Positions 36,357-43,955 of a stretch of 43,955 bases of DNA are shown here, piece by piece. How positions within the stretch are numbered: position 1 is the first letter of the stretch; every line of letters starts with the position of its first letter. Both the position numbers and the translations under genes were made by a program. Origin of the DNA: Idiomarina aquatica (GTDB taxonomy: Bacteria > Pseudomonadota > Gammaproteobacteria > Enterobacterales > Alteromonadaceae); contig NZ_SNXI01000020.1 in the NCBI RefSeq assembly GCF_004362895.1, positions 1 through 43,955 of the forward strand. The letters run 5' to 3'. The notes under the pieces were generated by a model. The model was not told the DNA's origin, did not search any database, and saw only the letters and a program-made list of their open reading frames with translations.

Positions 36357-37672
36357 AGTTTCTGAACATCGGATGTAACACACTTAGTCACACAGTTCAG
36401 TAACTTGGCATTACCTCTACCCTCATAAAAAATCGTTTTGCCAAAGCCACGTCATTGGAGCCGCGATGCAGTTTTCAGTCTTTAGTGGCAGTGCGTTATT
36501 GCCGCAATAGAGCAATACGCCCCCTTTAAAGCTTTTACCGGCTTGCGCAGCCAACCGTTTTAGTCCTTCACCATCTTTGGCTTGAATGCTGGCTGCTTTT
36601 TTTACTTCAATGCCATAAATATCGCGGCCTTGTTCAAGCACCAAGTCGACTTCGATCTTGTCTTTATCTCGGTAATGGCTGAGTCGAATAGGCTCCTCTA
36701 ACCATTCCGCTTGAGTGCGAATTTGTTGAATGGTAAAGCTTTCCAGCAATGGGCCAAAGTCGGAAGAATAATCATGCCATTCGGCAGGTTTTAAATTATT
36801 CATAAAGGCGGCCAAGCCACTATCAATTAAATGCAGTTTGGGGGCTTTTACCAACCGTTTGGCTTGATTGCTATGCCATGCAGGTAAGCGATAAACCAAG
36901 AACAAATGCTCCAATATACTAATGTATTTTTCAGCCGTTTCGCGACGCATTTTAAGATCAGTTGCGATGCTGCTGGTATTAAGTAAATTACCTGTACGTA
37001 AAGCTAGCAATTCGGCTAAGCGCAGTAGCTCGTCCTCGTCGCGTATATTGGCAATGTCTTTCACATCGTTCTGAATAATAGTTTGCAGGTATTGCCGGTA
37101 CCATTGCCGTGCTCGTGAAGCAGAGCGAGTTAACGGTTCTGGGTAACCGCCCTGACATACACGCTCTGCTACCCCAAGAGTTCCTGCTGAGCTTGAGTGA
37201 TTCTGGGCTTGAGTTTGCCACTGAACAATGCCTCTAAAAAGGCGGGCTTGTTTTGCTCTTTCTCTAATTCGGCCAGTGGGTGTAAATGTAAGATCTCCAC
37301 ACGGCCTGCTAGCGACTCTTTCACCTTAGGTAGTAGCAATAGGTTCGCAGAGCCAGTGAGAAGAAACCTCCCTGGTTGTCGGTTGCGATCGACTTCAGCT
37401 TTTATCGCCAGTATCAATTCCGGCACCCTTTGAATTTCATCAAGCGTTACCTGTTCTGGCAGGCTTTGAATAAAGCCGGTTGGGTCTTGTTGAGCAGCTG
37501 TTAGGATGGCATGGTCGTCAAACGTCAAGTAGTGACGATCCGACGCGACCTGATGGCATAAAGTCGACTTCCCCACCTGGCGCGGTCCTAACACACAGAC
37601 GACGGGTGTGTCGACCAAATACCGGTTTTGACAGCGTCTATTTGACTATTATAAGTGCGGCTACTTGCCTAT
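36348..37672. mobile_element. Putative 1.3-kb tRNA-Phe-targeted insertion carrying one DUF4143 ATPase
   Basis: The DNA between the two direct repeats holds only the broken DUF4143 ATPase gene and about 120 bp of flanking sequence. There is no integrase, excisionase or transposase. The repeat starting at the anticodon loop suggests site-specific integration. The absent integrase suggests a decayed or non-autonomous element. A tandem tRNA duplication followed by deletion is an alternative. Confidence 0.6.
36423..37618 (-). pseudogene. AAA ATPase with DUF4143 domain (COG1373-like), frameshifted
   Basis: Upstream part (37169-37618): P-loop VLGPRQVGKSTL and the Walker B-like segment TLDEIQRVPEL. 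Downstream part (36423 to about 37171): the DUF4143 region with a nuclease-like segment near the C-terminus (EVDLVLEQG...IYGIEVKKA). The frames join after codons reading ...QQELLG. Here TAG follows a run of four G (37169-37175), and one extra G would restore VAERVCQGGYPEPL and the full protein. No ATG begins the upstream part, only TTG 37618 or the next GTG. The usual short N-terminus before DTPVV is not evident, so the 5' end may also be truncated. The family function is poorly defined. It is the only gene between the two tRNA-Phe repeats. A sequencing error in the G run is possible. Confidence 0.85.
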
Positions 37673-37746
37673 TTGAAAATCCTCGTGTCGGTGGTTCGAT
37701 TCCGCCTCCGCACCACTATTCAGAAAAAGCCCTGCACTTTATGCGG
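37673..37746 (+). repeat. Direct repeat, copy 2 (partial tRNA-Phe 3' remnant), putative att site
   Basis: 74-bp imperfect copy of 36272-36347. It carries the anticodon loop, T-arm and CCA region, then the start of the terminator, but lacks two G of the acceptor stem and has one G-to-A change. No 5' half of a tRNA precedes it, so it is not a functional gene. The truncated terminator stem runs into seven T. Confidence 0.85.
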
Positions 37747-37803
37747 TTTTTTTGCACGTATCCGATGCGTGCCAATCAAATCTCTACCAATGTAAAAATT
37801 AAC

Positions 37804-37829
37804 AAGCACGCCCAATAAAGAGCGTGCTT
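37804..37829 (-). terminator. Rho-independent terminator of the czc operon
   Basis: Read on the minus strand, arms AAGCACGC and GCGTGCTT (8 bp, 37822-37829 and 37804-37811) with a 10-nt loop are followed by a T-rich tract. It lies 12 bp beyond the czcA stop. Confidence 0.8.
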
Positions 37830-37840
37830 AAATTTTCAAC

Positions 37841-40800
37841 TTATTCTACACGGGGTCTCTTAAAGCGCTGCACTGTGTAGTACAACGCTGGCAGCACCAC
37901 CAAAGTCAATAATGTCGACGAGACAATGCCGCCGATTACCACAGTAGCCAGTGGTCGCTGTACCTCAGCGCCGACACCGGTATTAAATGCCATAGGGACA
38001 AAGCCCAGGCTAGCTACAAGAGCAGTCATCAGTACAGGTCTTAACCGTTGTTGCGCGCCTTCAAACACCGCATCTTTCAACGGCAGTCCGTCGCGCAGCA
38101 GTTGCCGTATGAATGTCAGCATGACCACGCCGTTCAAAACCGCCACGCCCGACAGTGCAATGAAGCCGACTGCAGCGGAAATTGATAGCGGCATATCACG
38201 CAGCGCTAATGCGAATATCCCGCCGGTCAGCCCTAAGGGAACGCCTGTGAATATGACGAGTGCACTGCTCAGCGAATTAAACGCACTGTATAGCAGGCCA
38301 ATAATTAATAGCAGCGCTAATGGCACAACCAAACTCAACCGTTGGGAAGCTGATTGCAGCTGTTCAAAGGTACCGTCGTAGTTAACCCAATAACCTGCTG
38401 GCAAATCAACGTCAGTCGTTAGCGCATCCTGAACATCTGCCACAAAAGAGCCCAAATCACGATCTTCAACATTCGCACTCACAATAACATTGCGTTTGCT
38501 GCTTTCCCGATTGATTTGGTTTGGTCCGCTATTCAAGCTTAATTCGGCGACCTCGCCTAACGGCACATAGCTTAGCTCTGGGTTACTAGCTGAGACGTCT
38601 ATCGGCAGTGATTTAAGCTGCTCAATACTCTTACGCCATTCTTTGTCGAGACGTACCATGAGTTTGAAGCGTTTATCCCCCTCGTAAATAATCCCTGACT
38701 GAACGCCGCCAACCGCTGCTTGAACTGCCCGTTGCACATCAGCCACTGTTAGGCCTAATAACGCTAAATGATCACGCTTAGGTATCACTGAGAGTGTCGA
38801 TAAACCGGTCATTTGTTCAACCCGAACATCAGCAGCGCCATCAACGGTGCGAATGACTACCGCGGCTGAGTCGCCTAACCGTTTAAGCGTTTGCAAGTCA
38901 TCGCCATAAATACGAACCCCCAAGTCAGCTCGAACGCCTGCAATAAGTTCGTTAAACCGCATTTCAATCGGTTGAGTGAACTCGTACTTATTACCGGGAA
39001 GCTCTTGCACAGCAGTTCGTATTTCAGCAACCAGTTGCTCTTTGGTTTTTTCTGGGTTTAGCCAGTCCTCACGCTCCTTTAAAATAATAATGGTATCAGC
39101 GACGCTCGGTGGCATAGGGTCGGTCGCAACATCCGGGGTACCAATTTTTGAGAATACCAGTTTAACTTCGTCAAAGCGTGACACCACAGACTCGACATCT
39201 TTTTGCATTGCTATAGACTGCTGCAAGCCAGTCCCCGGAATGCGCAAGGCTTGCATGGCAATATCGCCTTCATCAAGCTGTGGCAAAAACTCAGTTCCCA
39301 TGCGACTCGCCTGAAACATTGATACCGCAAACAGCCCAAAGCCAAGCAAAATAATGACAACTGGAAGCTTCAGTGTTTGCCGTAAAACCGGCTGATACAC
39401 TTTGCGGGCGGCTCGCATTATTCGGTTTTCACCGTGCTTAATATTGCCACGGACAAATATTGCAATAGCAGCGGGTACAAAGGTAACGCTGAAAATCAGA
39501 GCCCCTAAAAGCGCGGCTACGACAGTAAACGCCATGGGATGAAACATTTTGCCTTCAACACCACTTAACGCAAATATGGGCAAGTACACCAGCATAATGA
39601 TAAGCACACCAAATACCGCAGGGTTAAATACCTCACGAGTACTATGGGTTACTTCAATTAAGCGCTCTTTAGTGGTAAGTACCCGGCCTAAGCGTTGCTG
39701 TGCAATTCCAAGCCGTCGCAAAGCGTTTTCAACCACAATGACCGCACCATCGACGATAATACCAAAATCAATTGCGCCCAGGCTCATTAAATTACCAGAC
39801 ACCTTGTTGGCGACCATGCCGCTTACCGCAAACAGCATACTCAAGGGAATAACGCACGCCGTAATCAGTGCTGCACGGACATTTCCAAGCAGAATGAAAA
39901 GCACCACAATAACCAGCACCGCACCTTCAAACAGGTTTTTCTCGACCGTTGCAATAGTTTTATCAACGAGAGAAGTACGGTTATACACCGTTTCAATCAC
40001 CACCCCGTCTGGCAAGCTTCGTTGCACCTCCTCAATTTTATTGGCGACATTCTGTGCAACGATGCGACTGTTTTCGCCAATAAGCATCATGGCCGTGCCC
40101 AATACCACCTCGCTCTCGCCCGAGGTTGAAGCGCCAGTGCGTAATTGTTCTCCCAGTTTGACCTCAGCCACGTCACTCACGCGCACCGGTGCATCATCAC
40201 GTTTTGTCACGACCACATCACGAATATCGTCAAGTGTCTTAAGCTGTCCAGGCGAACGCACCAACCATTGCTCACCATTTTTCTCGATATAACCGGCACC
40301 AGCGTTTCTATTGTTAAGATCCAATGCTGCCAAAAGGTCCTGCATGGTCACTTTATAGGCCAGCATACGACCGGGGATGGGAGCCACCTGGTATTGCTTT
40401 TCATAACCCCCCACACTATTAATCTCGGTAACACCGGGCACCTTGACCAGTTGCGGCTTAATGATCCAATCCTGGATGGTACGCAACTGCTCGGGCGTAT
40501 ACGCCTCGCCATCGGCATTGGTAGCCCCCTCTTTCGCGCGTACTACATAATTAACAATTTCACCAAGGCCGGAGGCTATTGGCCCCATCGTCGGCTCGAT
40601 ACCGTCGGGTACTTCTCCCCTTACCTTTTGCAATCGCTCACTGATTTGCTGTCTAGCCCAGTAAATATCGGTGCCCTCTTCAAACACCACGGTAACTTGC
40701 GACAACCCATAGCGTGAGATCGAGCGGGTGTAGTCCAGCTTTGGTAAACCTGCCATCGCGGTTTCCACCGGATAAGAAATACGTTGTTCGGTTTCTAATG

Positions 40801-40972
40801 GCGAATAGCCTGGCGCTTCTGAATTTATCTGTACCTGAACATTGGTAATATCCGGCACAGCATCGATGGGTAGCTTTAATGTGCTATAAACGCCCGCAGC
40901 TGCTACTAACAAGGTTGCGGCAAGCACCAGCCATCGACGATCAACAGCAAAGCGAATGAGTGCATCTATCAT
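37841..40972 (-). CDS. czcA: Heavy-metal efflux RND transporter, CzcA type
   Basis: Proton-driven inner-membrane pump exporting divalent metal ions, probably Zn/Co/Cd, through a trans-envelope complex. The 1043-aa length matches HME-RND pumps. Membrane helix 4 carries DFGIIVDGAVIVVEN, with Asp402, Asp408 and Glu415 at the same numbers as the proton-relay residues of Cupriavidus CzcA. This pattern separates Zn/Co/Cd pumps from monovalent-metal CusA-like ones. Two large periplasmic domains lie at about 35-340 and 555-865. It is the last gene of the czcC-czcB-czcA operon, 12 bp after czcB. Exact metal specificity is inferred. Confidence 0.93.
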   Translation of the reverse strand: MIDALIRFAVDRRWLVLAATLLVAAAGVYSTLKLPIDAVPDITNVQVQINSEAPGYSPLETEQRISYPVETAMAGLPKLDYTRSISRYGLSQVTVVFEEGTDIYWARQQISERLQKVRGEVPDGIEPTMGPIASGLGEIVNYVVRAKEGATNADGEAYTPEQLRTIQDWIIKPQLVKVPGVTEINSVGGYEKQYQVAPIPGRMLAYKVTMQDLLAALDLNNRNAGAGYIEKNGEQWLVRSPGQLKTLDDIRDVVVTKRDDAPVRVSDVAEVKLGEQLRTGASTSGESEVVLGTAMMLIGENSRIVAQNVANKIEEVQRSLPDGVVIETVYNRTSLVDKTIATVEKNLFEGAVLVIVVLFILLGNVRAALITACVIPLSMLFAVSGMVANKVSGNLMSLGAIDFGIIVDGAVIVVENALRRLGIAQQRLGRVLTTKERLIEVTHSTREVFNPAVFGVLIIMLVYLPIFALSGVEGKMFHPMAFTVVAALLGALIFSVTFVPAAIAIFVRGNIKHGENRIMRAARKVYQPVLRQTLKLPVVIILLGFGLFAVSMFQASRMGTEFLPQLDEGDIAMQALRIPGTGLQQSIAMQKDVESVVSRFDEVKLVFSKIGTPDVATDPMPPSVADTIIILKEREDWLNPEKTKEQLVAEIRTAVQELPGNKYEFTQPIEMRFNELIAGVRADLGVRIYGDDLQTLKRLGDSAAVVIRTVDGAADVRVEQMTGLSTLSVIPKRDHLALLGLTVADVQRAVQAAVGGVQSGIIYEGDKRFKLMVRLDKEWRKSIEQLKSLPIDVSASNPELSYVPLGEVAELSLNSGPNQINRESSKRNVIVSANVEDRDLGSFVADVQDALTTDVDLPAGYWVNYDGTFEQLQSASQRLSLVVPLALLLIIGLLYSAFNSLSSALVIFTGVPLGLTGGIFALALRDMPLSISAAVGFIALSGVAVLNGVVMLTFIRQLLRDGLPLKDAVFEGAQQRLRPVLMTALVASLGFVPMAFNTGVGAEVQRPLATVVIGGIVSSTLLTLVVLPALYYTVQRFKRPRVE

Positions 40973-40984
40973 TGTTTACTCTCC

Positions 40985-41887
40985 CTAATGGCTGTGGCCT
41001 GCGCCTTGTTTTAGAATGTCAGCCTTTATCAAGTAGCTGTTTTCAACGACATAACTTTCGCCATTCTCAATACCCGATAACACCTCGGTGTATTCACCGT
41101 CAGTTCGGCCTAACTCAACTTCCCTGGCTTCGAAACGATTACCCTCTTTAATAAAAACAACGGGGTTATCTTCTAAACGTTGAACAGCATCATTGTTTAT
41201 CGCCAAGCTCGCGTTAAAGCTGTCTGTAACGACATCCGCTTTTACGTGCATTCCCGGTCGCCAATGCCCCGACTGATTGGGCAACTCGATAAGTGCGCGT
41301 GCAATATGTCCGCCAGTCATTTGTGGCGAGATATAAGACACAGTTCCTTCGACGGTTTTATGATGATGCAAGTCGTACACATAGGTCGTTTGCTCTTCTT
41401 CTAACGACTCAATGTTCTCCGGGAACGCTGAAAGCTCTACCCAGACCGATGATGGATCCAGGACTTCAAATAATGGCTTTTGCTCAACCACTTCACCAAC
41501 ATTGGTAAAACGTGCAGTTACCTCTCCGCTAATTGGGCTGATGACTTCAAATGCCGTGCCTGTCGTAACATTCTCAACAACAGCCAGAGTTTGCCCGGCT
41601 TTTATGGCATCGCCGATATTGGCCTTTAGTGACGTAACAATACCTTTGTACTTCGCTCCGATATGCACAATATTGTTATTATTGGGGGCTATTACACCGA
41701 AAATTGTTTGCTTTACTCGAATGCTTTGAGCGCTCGCTGTTGCCAACGTTAATTTCGCGTTTTCTATTGCTGCATCACTTAAATTGGTATGGGGTGCTTC
41801 ATGCTCTTCGTGTTTTTTCTCATAAGCCAATACGGGCAGTGAAAAACTGGCAATGCAGATAATTGTAATCAATGTGTTGAGTTTCAT
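40985..41887 (-). CDS. czcB: RND efflux periplasmic adaptor, CzcB type
   Basis: Membrane-fusion protein linking CzcA to the outer-membrane channel. The 300-aa product has a signal peptide (cut near VLA-Y at 21). His-rich metal-binding patches lie at the N-terminus (KKHEEHEAPH), in the middle (DLHHHK) and at the extreme C-terminus (GHSH). Lipoyl/barrel-sandwich segments are GDAIKAGQTLAVVEN and SPISGEVTARF. It is shorter than many CzcB proteins. Its start overlaps the czcC stop by 4 bp. Confidence 0.92.
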   Translation of the reverse strand: MKLNTLITIICIASFSLPVLAYEKKHEEHEAPHTNLSDAAIENAKLTLATASAQSIRVKQTIFGVIAPNNNNIVHIGAKYKGIVTSLKANIGDAIKAGQTLAVVENVTTGTAFEVISPISGEVTARFTNVGEVVEQKPLFEVLDPSSVWVELSAFPENIESLEEEQTTYVYDLHHHKTVEGTVSYISPQMTGGHIARALIELPNQSGHWRPGMHVKADVVTDSFNASLAINNDAVQRLEDNPVVFIKEGNRFEAREVELGRTDGEYTEVLSGIENGESYVVENSYLIKADILKQGAGHSH

Positions 41888-43131
41888 TGTTGTACTCCTA
41901 AAAACGGCTGTCCGGTCATGCGCTCTAATTCGATGATGTCGCTGTAAATCGCATGTTGACGGGAGATTTTTTCATACTCGATTTTTGCTAACTCTGTTTG
42001 CGCGTCTAACACTTGCAACAAAGAGTGCGTTCCGCGTGCGTAACCCTGTTGAGTTTTTTCAAGTAATTGCTCAGATAATGGCATCAGTCGCTGATTTATC
42101 TTTTGCAGATAACTTTGGTGAGTTTGCAAACTGTGCACTAGCGATAAAGCCAGTGATTTTAGTTGCTGCCGAACCTGTTTTTGCTGCGCCAGGATAGACT
42201 GATGCAGTAATCGGCTTTGTTTTATGCGACCGACGTTAGGGTCAGTGAACTGCAATGGCATCGATGCCTGGACGATTAAACCTACATCATCGAACTCATT
42301 ATTGTAGCGAGCCCCGACACCAACGGTAATATCCGACTTTGAGTCCGCTGCTAACGCTCTGGCTTGCGCTTGTAGAAGTTGCTCAGAGTCCAGTAAACGC
42401 AAATACTCCGGCGCCCGATTAACAGCCGATAACACGTTGGCTTTTTCCGGGAGGCTTAGCGGAAAAGTAAAGTCTCCAGAGACGCGCGTAAAATTGAGCT
42501 CGCCTGCCCACATTGAAGCCAGTTCAGCTTGTTGCTTTTTCAGTTTACCGTTCAACTCGTCAGAGAAAGCGTATTGGCGCTCTAACTGTAATTTAATGCG
42601 AATAACCTCGGATTTAGGCACCGCGCCAGCTTCTACACGCTCCTGTGCCACTTTTATCAGTCGCTCAGTTCGCTGAATTTGACGCTCGCTGGTATGCGCG
42701 ACTTGCTGAAGTTTTAAAATGTCATAGAAACGCTGTGTGGTTTCTGCCAAAACCTCAATTTGACGATACTCAAACTCTGCTCGCTGAGCTTTCTCTTTTT
42801 CGGTTGCAGCTTTAACTCGTAACTGCCGTTTGTCCCCTAACTCTATGAGCTGAGAAAAGGATACGGTCAATTGTGAGTTACTGATACCTTCTAGCCGTCC
42901 TGAGCCGGCAAAGTTTTCTATTTCCGCAGATACCCTTGGGTTCGCTGAAAACTCAGCCTGCTCTATCAGTGCTCCTGCAGCTCGTATTTTATAATCATAC
43001 TCCAGTAACTCAGGGTTATTCTTGATCGTTTTTTGTAACGCTTCTTTCAGCTTTAAATCTGTCGTCGCAGCCGTCGCCACAGGCACTAGCGCACCTAAGC
43101 AAAAGGCTGCCACGAAGTATAAATACTTCAT
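41884..43131 (-). CDS. czcC: Outer-membrane efflux channel, CzcC/TolC family
   Basis: Outer-membrane channel subunit of the metal efflux complex. The 415-aa protein has a signal peptide (about 1-22, ending VATAA) and two repeated outer-membrane-efflux units with long helices. The segments YDILKLQQ and GYARGTHSLLQVLDAQTELA are typical. It is the first of the three efflux genes and is coupled to czcB. Confidence 0.92.
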   Translation of the reverse strand: MKYLYFVAAFCLGALVPVATAATTDLKLKEALQKTIKNNPELLEYDYKIRAAGALIEQAEFSANPRVSAEIENFAGSGRLEGISNSQLTVSFSQLIELGDKRQLRVKAATEKEKAQRAEFEYRQIEVLAETTQRFYDILKLQQVAHTSERQIQRTERLIKVAQERVEAGAVPKSEVIRIKLQLERQYAFSDELNGKLKKQQAELASMWAGELNFTRVSGDFTFPLSLPEKANVLSAVNRAPEYLRLLDSEQLLQAQARALAADSKSDITVGVGARYNNEFDDVGLIVQASMPLQFTDPNVGRIKQSRLLHQSILAQQKQVRQQLKSLALSLVHSLQTHQSYLQKINQRLMPLSEQLLEKTQQGYARGTHSLLQVLDAQTELAKIEYEKISRQHAIYSDIIELERMTGQPFLGVQQ

Positions 43132-43178
43132 GTTGCTTCTCCATTAACTTATAGGTTTTAAAAAGTCTAAGTTAACGG

Positions 43179-43502
43179 TTACGCGTTTGGTGGAGGTACA
43201 GGGGGTTGGTGAGTCAGGCTTTGGTCAAAACCTACCGAGTTTGAGTTGGGTGCCAAAATAACAGGCACGGCTGAAATTAAGAGGTTATAACCAGTAATGC
43301 AACTAATATGAGGTTGTGTTTGTTGTTTACTATCATATATTGATTTATTTAAGTCTTGATTTTCACGCTCAATTTCTAAGACTAAGTCATACGCAACTCC
43401 TGCACTCTTTATTGAAGACTGACTGAAAGTACCAGCCACAGGAGCACAGGCAAAAGAGCTATGAATGAGCACAGTCAGTATTAAAAACCAAGATATTTTC
43501 AT
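43179..43502 (-). CDS. Small secreted hypothetical protein in czcI position
   Basis: 107-aa protein with a clear signal peptide (hydrophobic 4-18, then SSFACA). The mature part of about 85 residues has two cysteines at most, a hydrophobic stretch ISCITGYNLLISAVPVILAP, and a Pro-rich end (QPPVPPPNA). I cannot assign a family. Its position 47 bp before czcC, its length and its Pro-rich C-terminal end recall CzcI, the small periplasmic regulator/accessory protein that precedes czcCBA in Cupriavidus. It lacks the His-rich metal-binding segment of many CzcI proteins. A GGGG ribosome site lies 8 nt before the ATG. The gene is A/T-richer than its neighbours. Confidence 0.6.
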   Translation of the reverse strand: MKISWFLILTVLIHSSFACAPVAGTFSQSSIKSAGVAYDLVLEIERENQDLNKSIYDSKQQTQPHISCITGYNLLISAVPVILAPNSNSVGFDQSLTHQPPVPPPNA

Positions 43503-43577
43503 TCAATTACCCCACTCAATATAAATTCCTAATCCATCCAAAATAAGCTCGGCCATATTAATTATTATACTTACTAT

Positions 43578-43955
43578 TTACTTAGAACCCGGTAGATTCG
43601 GTATCATTGAGACCTGCAAGTTGCTTAACAGTAATAGGATAACTCCTAGGGTAATTGCAATATCGGCAATATTAAAAACTGGCAATTGCCACGTTTGCCA
43701 ACCTAGATGAAGGGAGTCGACAACATAGCCACGAAACAGTCGGTCAATGAGGTTCCCAACCGCCCCCCCAAGAATCAGCCCGTAGCTAATGCCATCCCGT
43801 TTACTTACTTTATTAAAGATCAACCTCGTTAAAGCCACAGACATTAGCAGAGCAACCCCAATAAAAAAGTAGCGCTGCCAGCCTCCACCATTCGCAAAAA
43901 GACTGAATGCGGCACCGGTGTTCCATAGGTGCACCCAGTTAAAGAACGGGGTCAC
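43578..43955 (-). CDS. lspA: Lipoprotein signal peptidase (LspA), partial at window edge
   Basis: Inner-membrane aspartyl protease that removes signal peptides from prolipoproteins. The 5' end lies beyond the window; the visible 125 residues start inside the protein (TPFFNWVHLWNTGAAFSLF) and reach the true C-terminus. The two catalytic aspartates are present in GNLIDRLFRGYVVDS and FNIADIAI (80 and 98 of the visible part). It precedes a metal-efflux operon and not ileS/fkpB neighbours. It is therefore probably a second, metal-resistance-associated lspA of the kind found with cadA/pbr-type determinants, and not the housekeeping copy. This is inferred from context. Confidence 0.9.
   Translation of the reverse strand: MTPFFNWVHLWNTGAAFSLFANGGGWQRYFFIGVALLMSVALTRLIFNKVSKRDGISYGLILGGAVGNLIDRLFRGYVVDSLHLGWQTWQLPVFNIADIAITLGVILLLLSNLQVSMIPNLPGSK

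Noticed and set aside
37160-37180. Programmed -1 ribosomal frameshift in the DUF4143 gene
   Set aside because: The slip site is a short G run without the usual heptamer (X XXY YYZ), and the gene also seems to lack a proper start. Decay or a sequencing error is more likely.
36988-37221. Separate small gene inside the DUF4143 region
   Set aside because: Its frame differs from both conserved segments and gives no family-like sequence; it is a shadow of the broken gene.
37673-37746. Second tRNA-Phe gene
   Set aside because: Only the part from the anticodon loop onward is present, two acceptor-stem bases are missing, and there is no 5' half or promoter.
39549-40717. Long open frames opposite czcA
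   Set aside because: They are antisense to well-conserved czcA and show no signal, domain or ribosome site of their own.

Overview
This 44 kb window looks like chromosome from a marine gammaproteobacterium of the Alteromonadales. Idiomarina or Pseudidiomarina is the best guess, made from recalled protein similarity and gene order and not from a search. It carries a FlrABC-controlled polar-flagellum cluster, a type II PssA, a bamD/rluD/pgeF/clpB block and an rRNA leader of enterobacterial type. Most of it is ordinary, tightly packed core chromosome. The accessory part starts at about 36.24 kb, at a tRNA-Phe gene.

Layout. (1) 1-365: leader and tandem promoters of an rRNA operon that runs leftwards out of the window. 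(2) 366-6.5 kb: pssA, clpB behind a heat-shock-type promoter, pgeF broken by an in-frame TGA, rluD, and the divergent bamD. (3) 6.5-8.6 kb: nadE-glnB, convergent with bamD. (4) 8.6-21.8 kb: fifteen flagellar genes on the minus strand, fliE to fliR plus flhB, encoding basal body, motor switch and type III export, with a sigma-54-type promoter in front of fliE. (5) 21.9-27.0 kb: the regulators flrC, flrB and flrA, preceded by a DUF1285 gene and a LuxR-type regulator whose receiver lacks the phosphoacceptor Asp. (6) 27.2-36.2 kb: a secreted amidohydrolase, a DUF3369/HD-GYP-like response regulator, pdxH, an Ldh_2-family oxidoreductase, pfkA, and speB-speA (arginine to agmatine to putrescine). (7) 36.24-37.75 kb: tRNA-Phe and a 74-bp imperfect copy of its 3' part 1.4 kb away. 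The copies flank one frameshifted AAA/DUF4143 ATPase gene, the signature of a tiny tRNA-targeted insertion. (8) 37.8-43.96 kb: a czcCBA-type heavy-metal efflux operon, a small secreted protein in the position of czcI, and the 3' part of an lspA, probably the edge of a metal-resistance island.

How the parts work together. FlrA with sigma-54 would activate flrBC through the -24/-12 element upstream of flrB. FlrC and sigma-54 would then drive fliE onward. The odd LuxR-type regulator lies immediately upstream of the flrA transcription unit and could feed into the flagellar hierarchy. The clearest departures from textbook content are the tRNA-Phe mini-insertion, the pgeF nonsense codon at the conserved HAGW motif, the phosphoacceptor-less LuxR protein, the degenerate HD-GYP domain, and a 12-bp perfect dyad between the two rRNA promoters. 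I found no CRISPR array, transposase, integrase, toxin-antitoxin pair or prophage, and no convincing wholly new multi-gene system.
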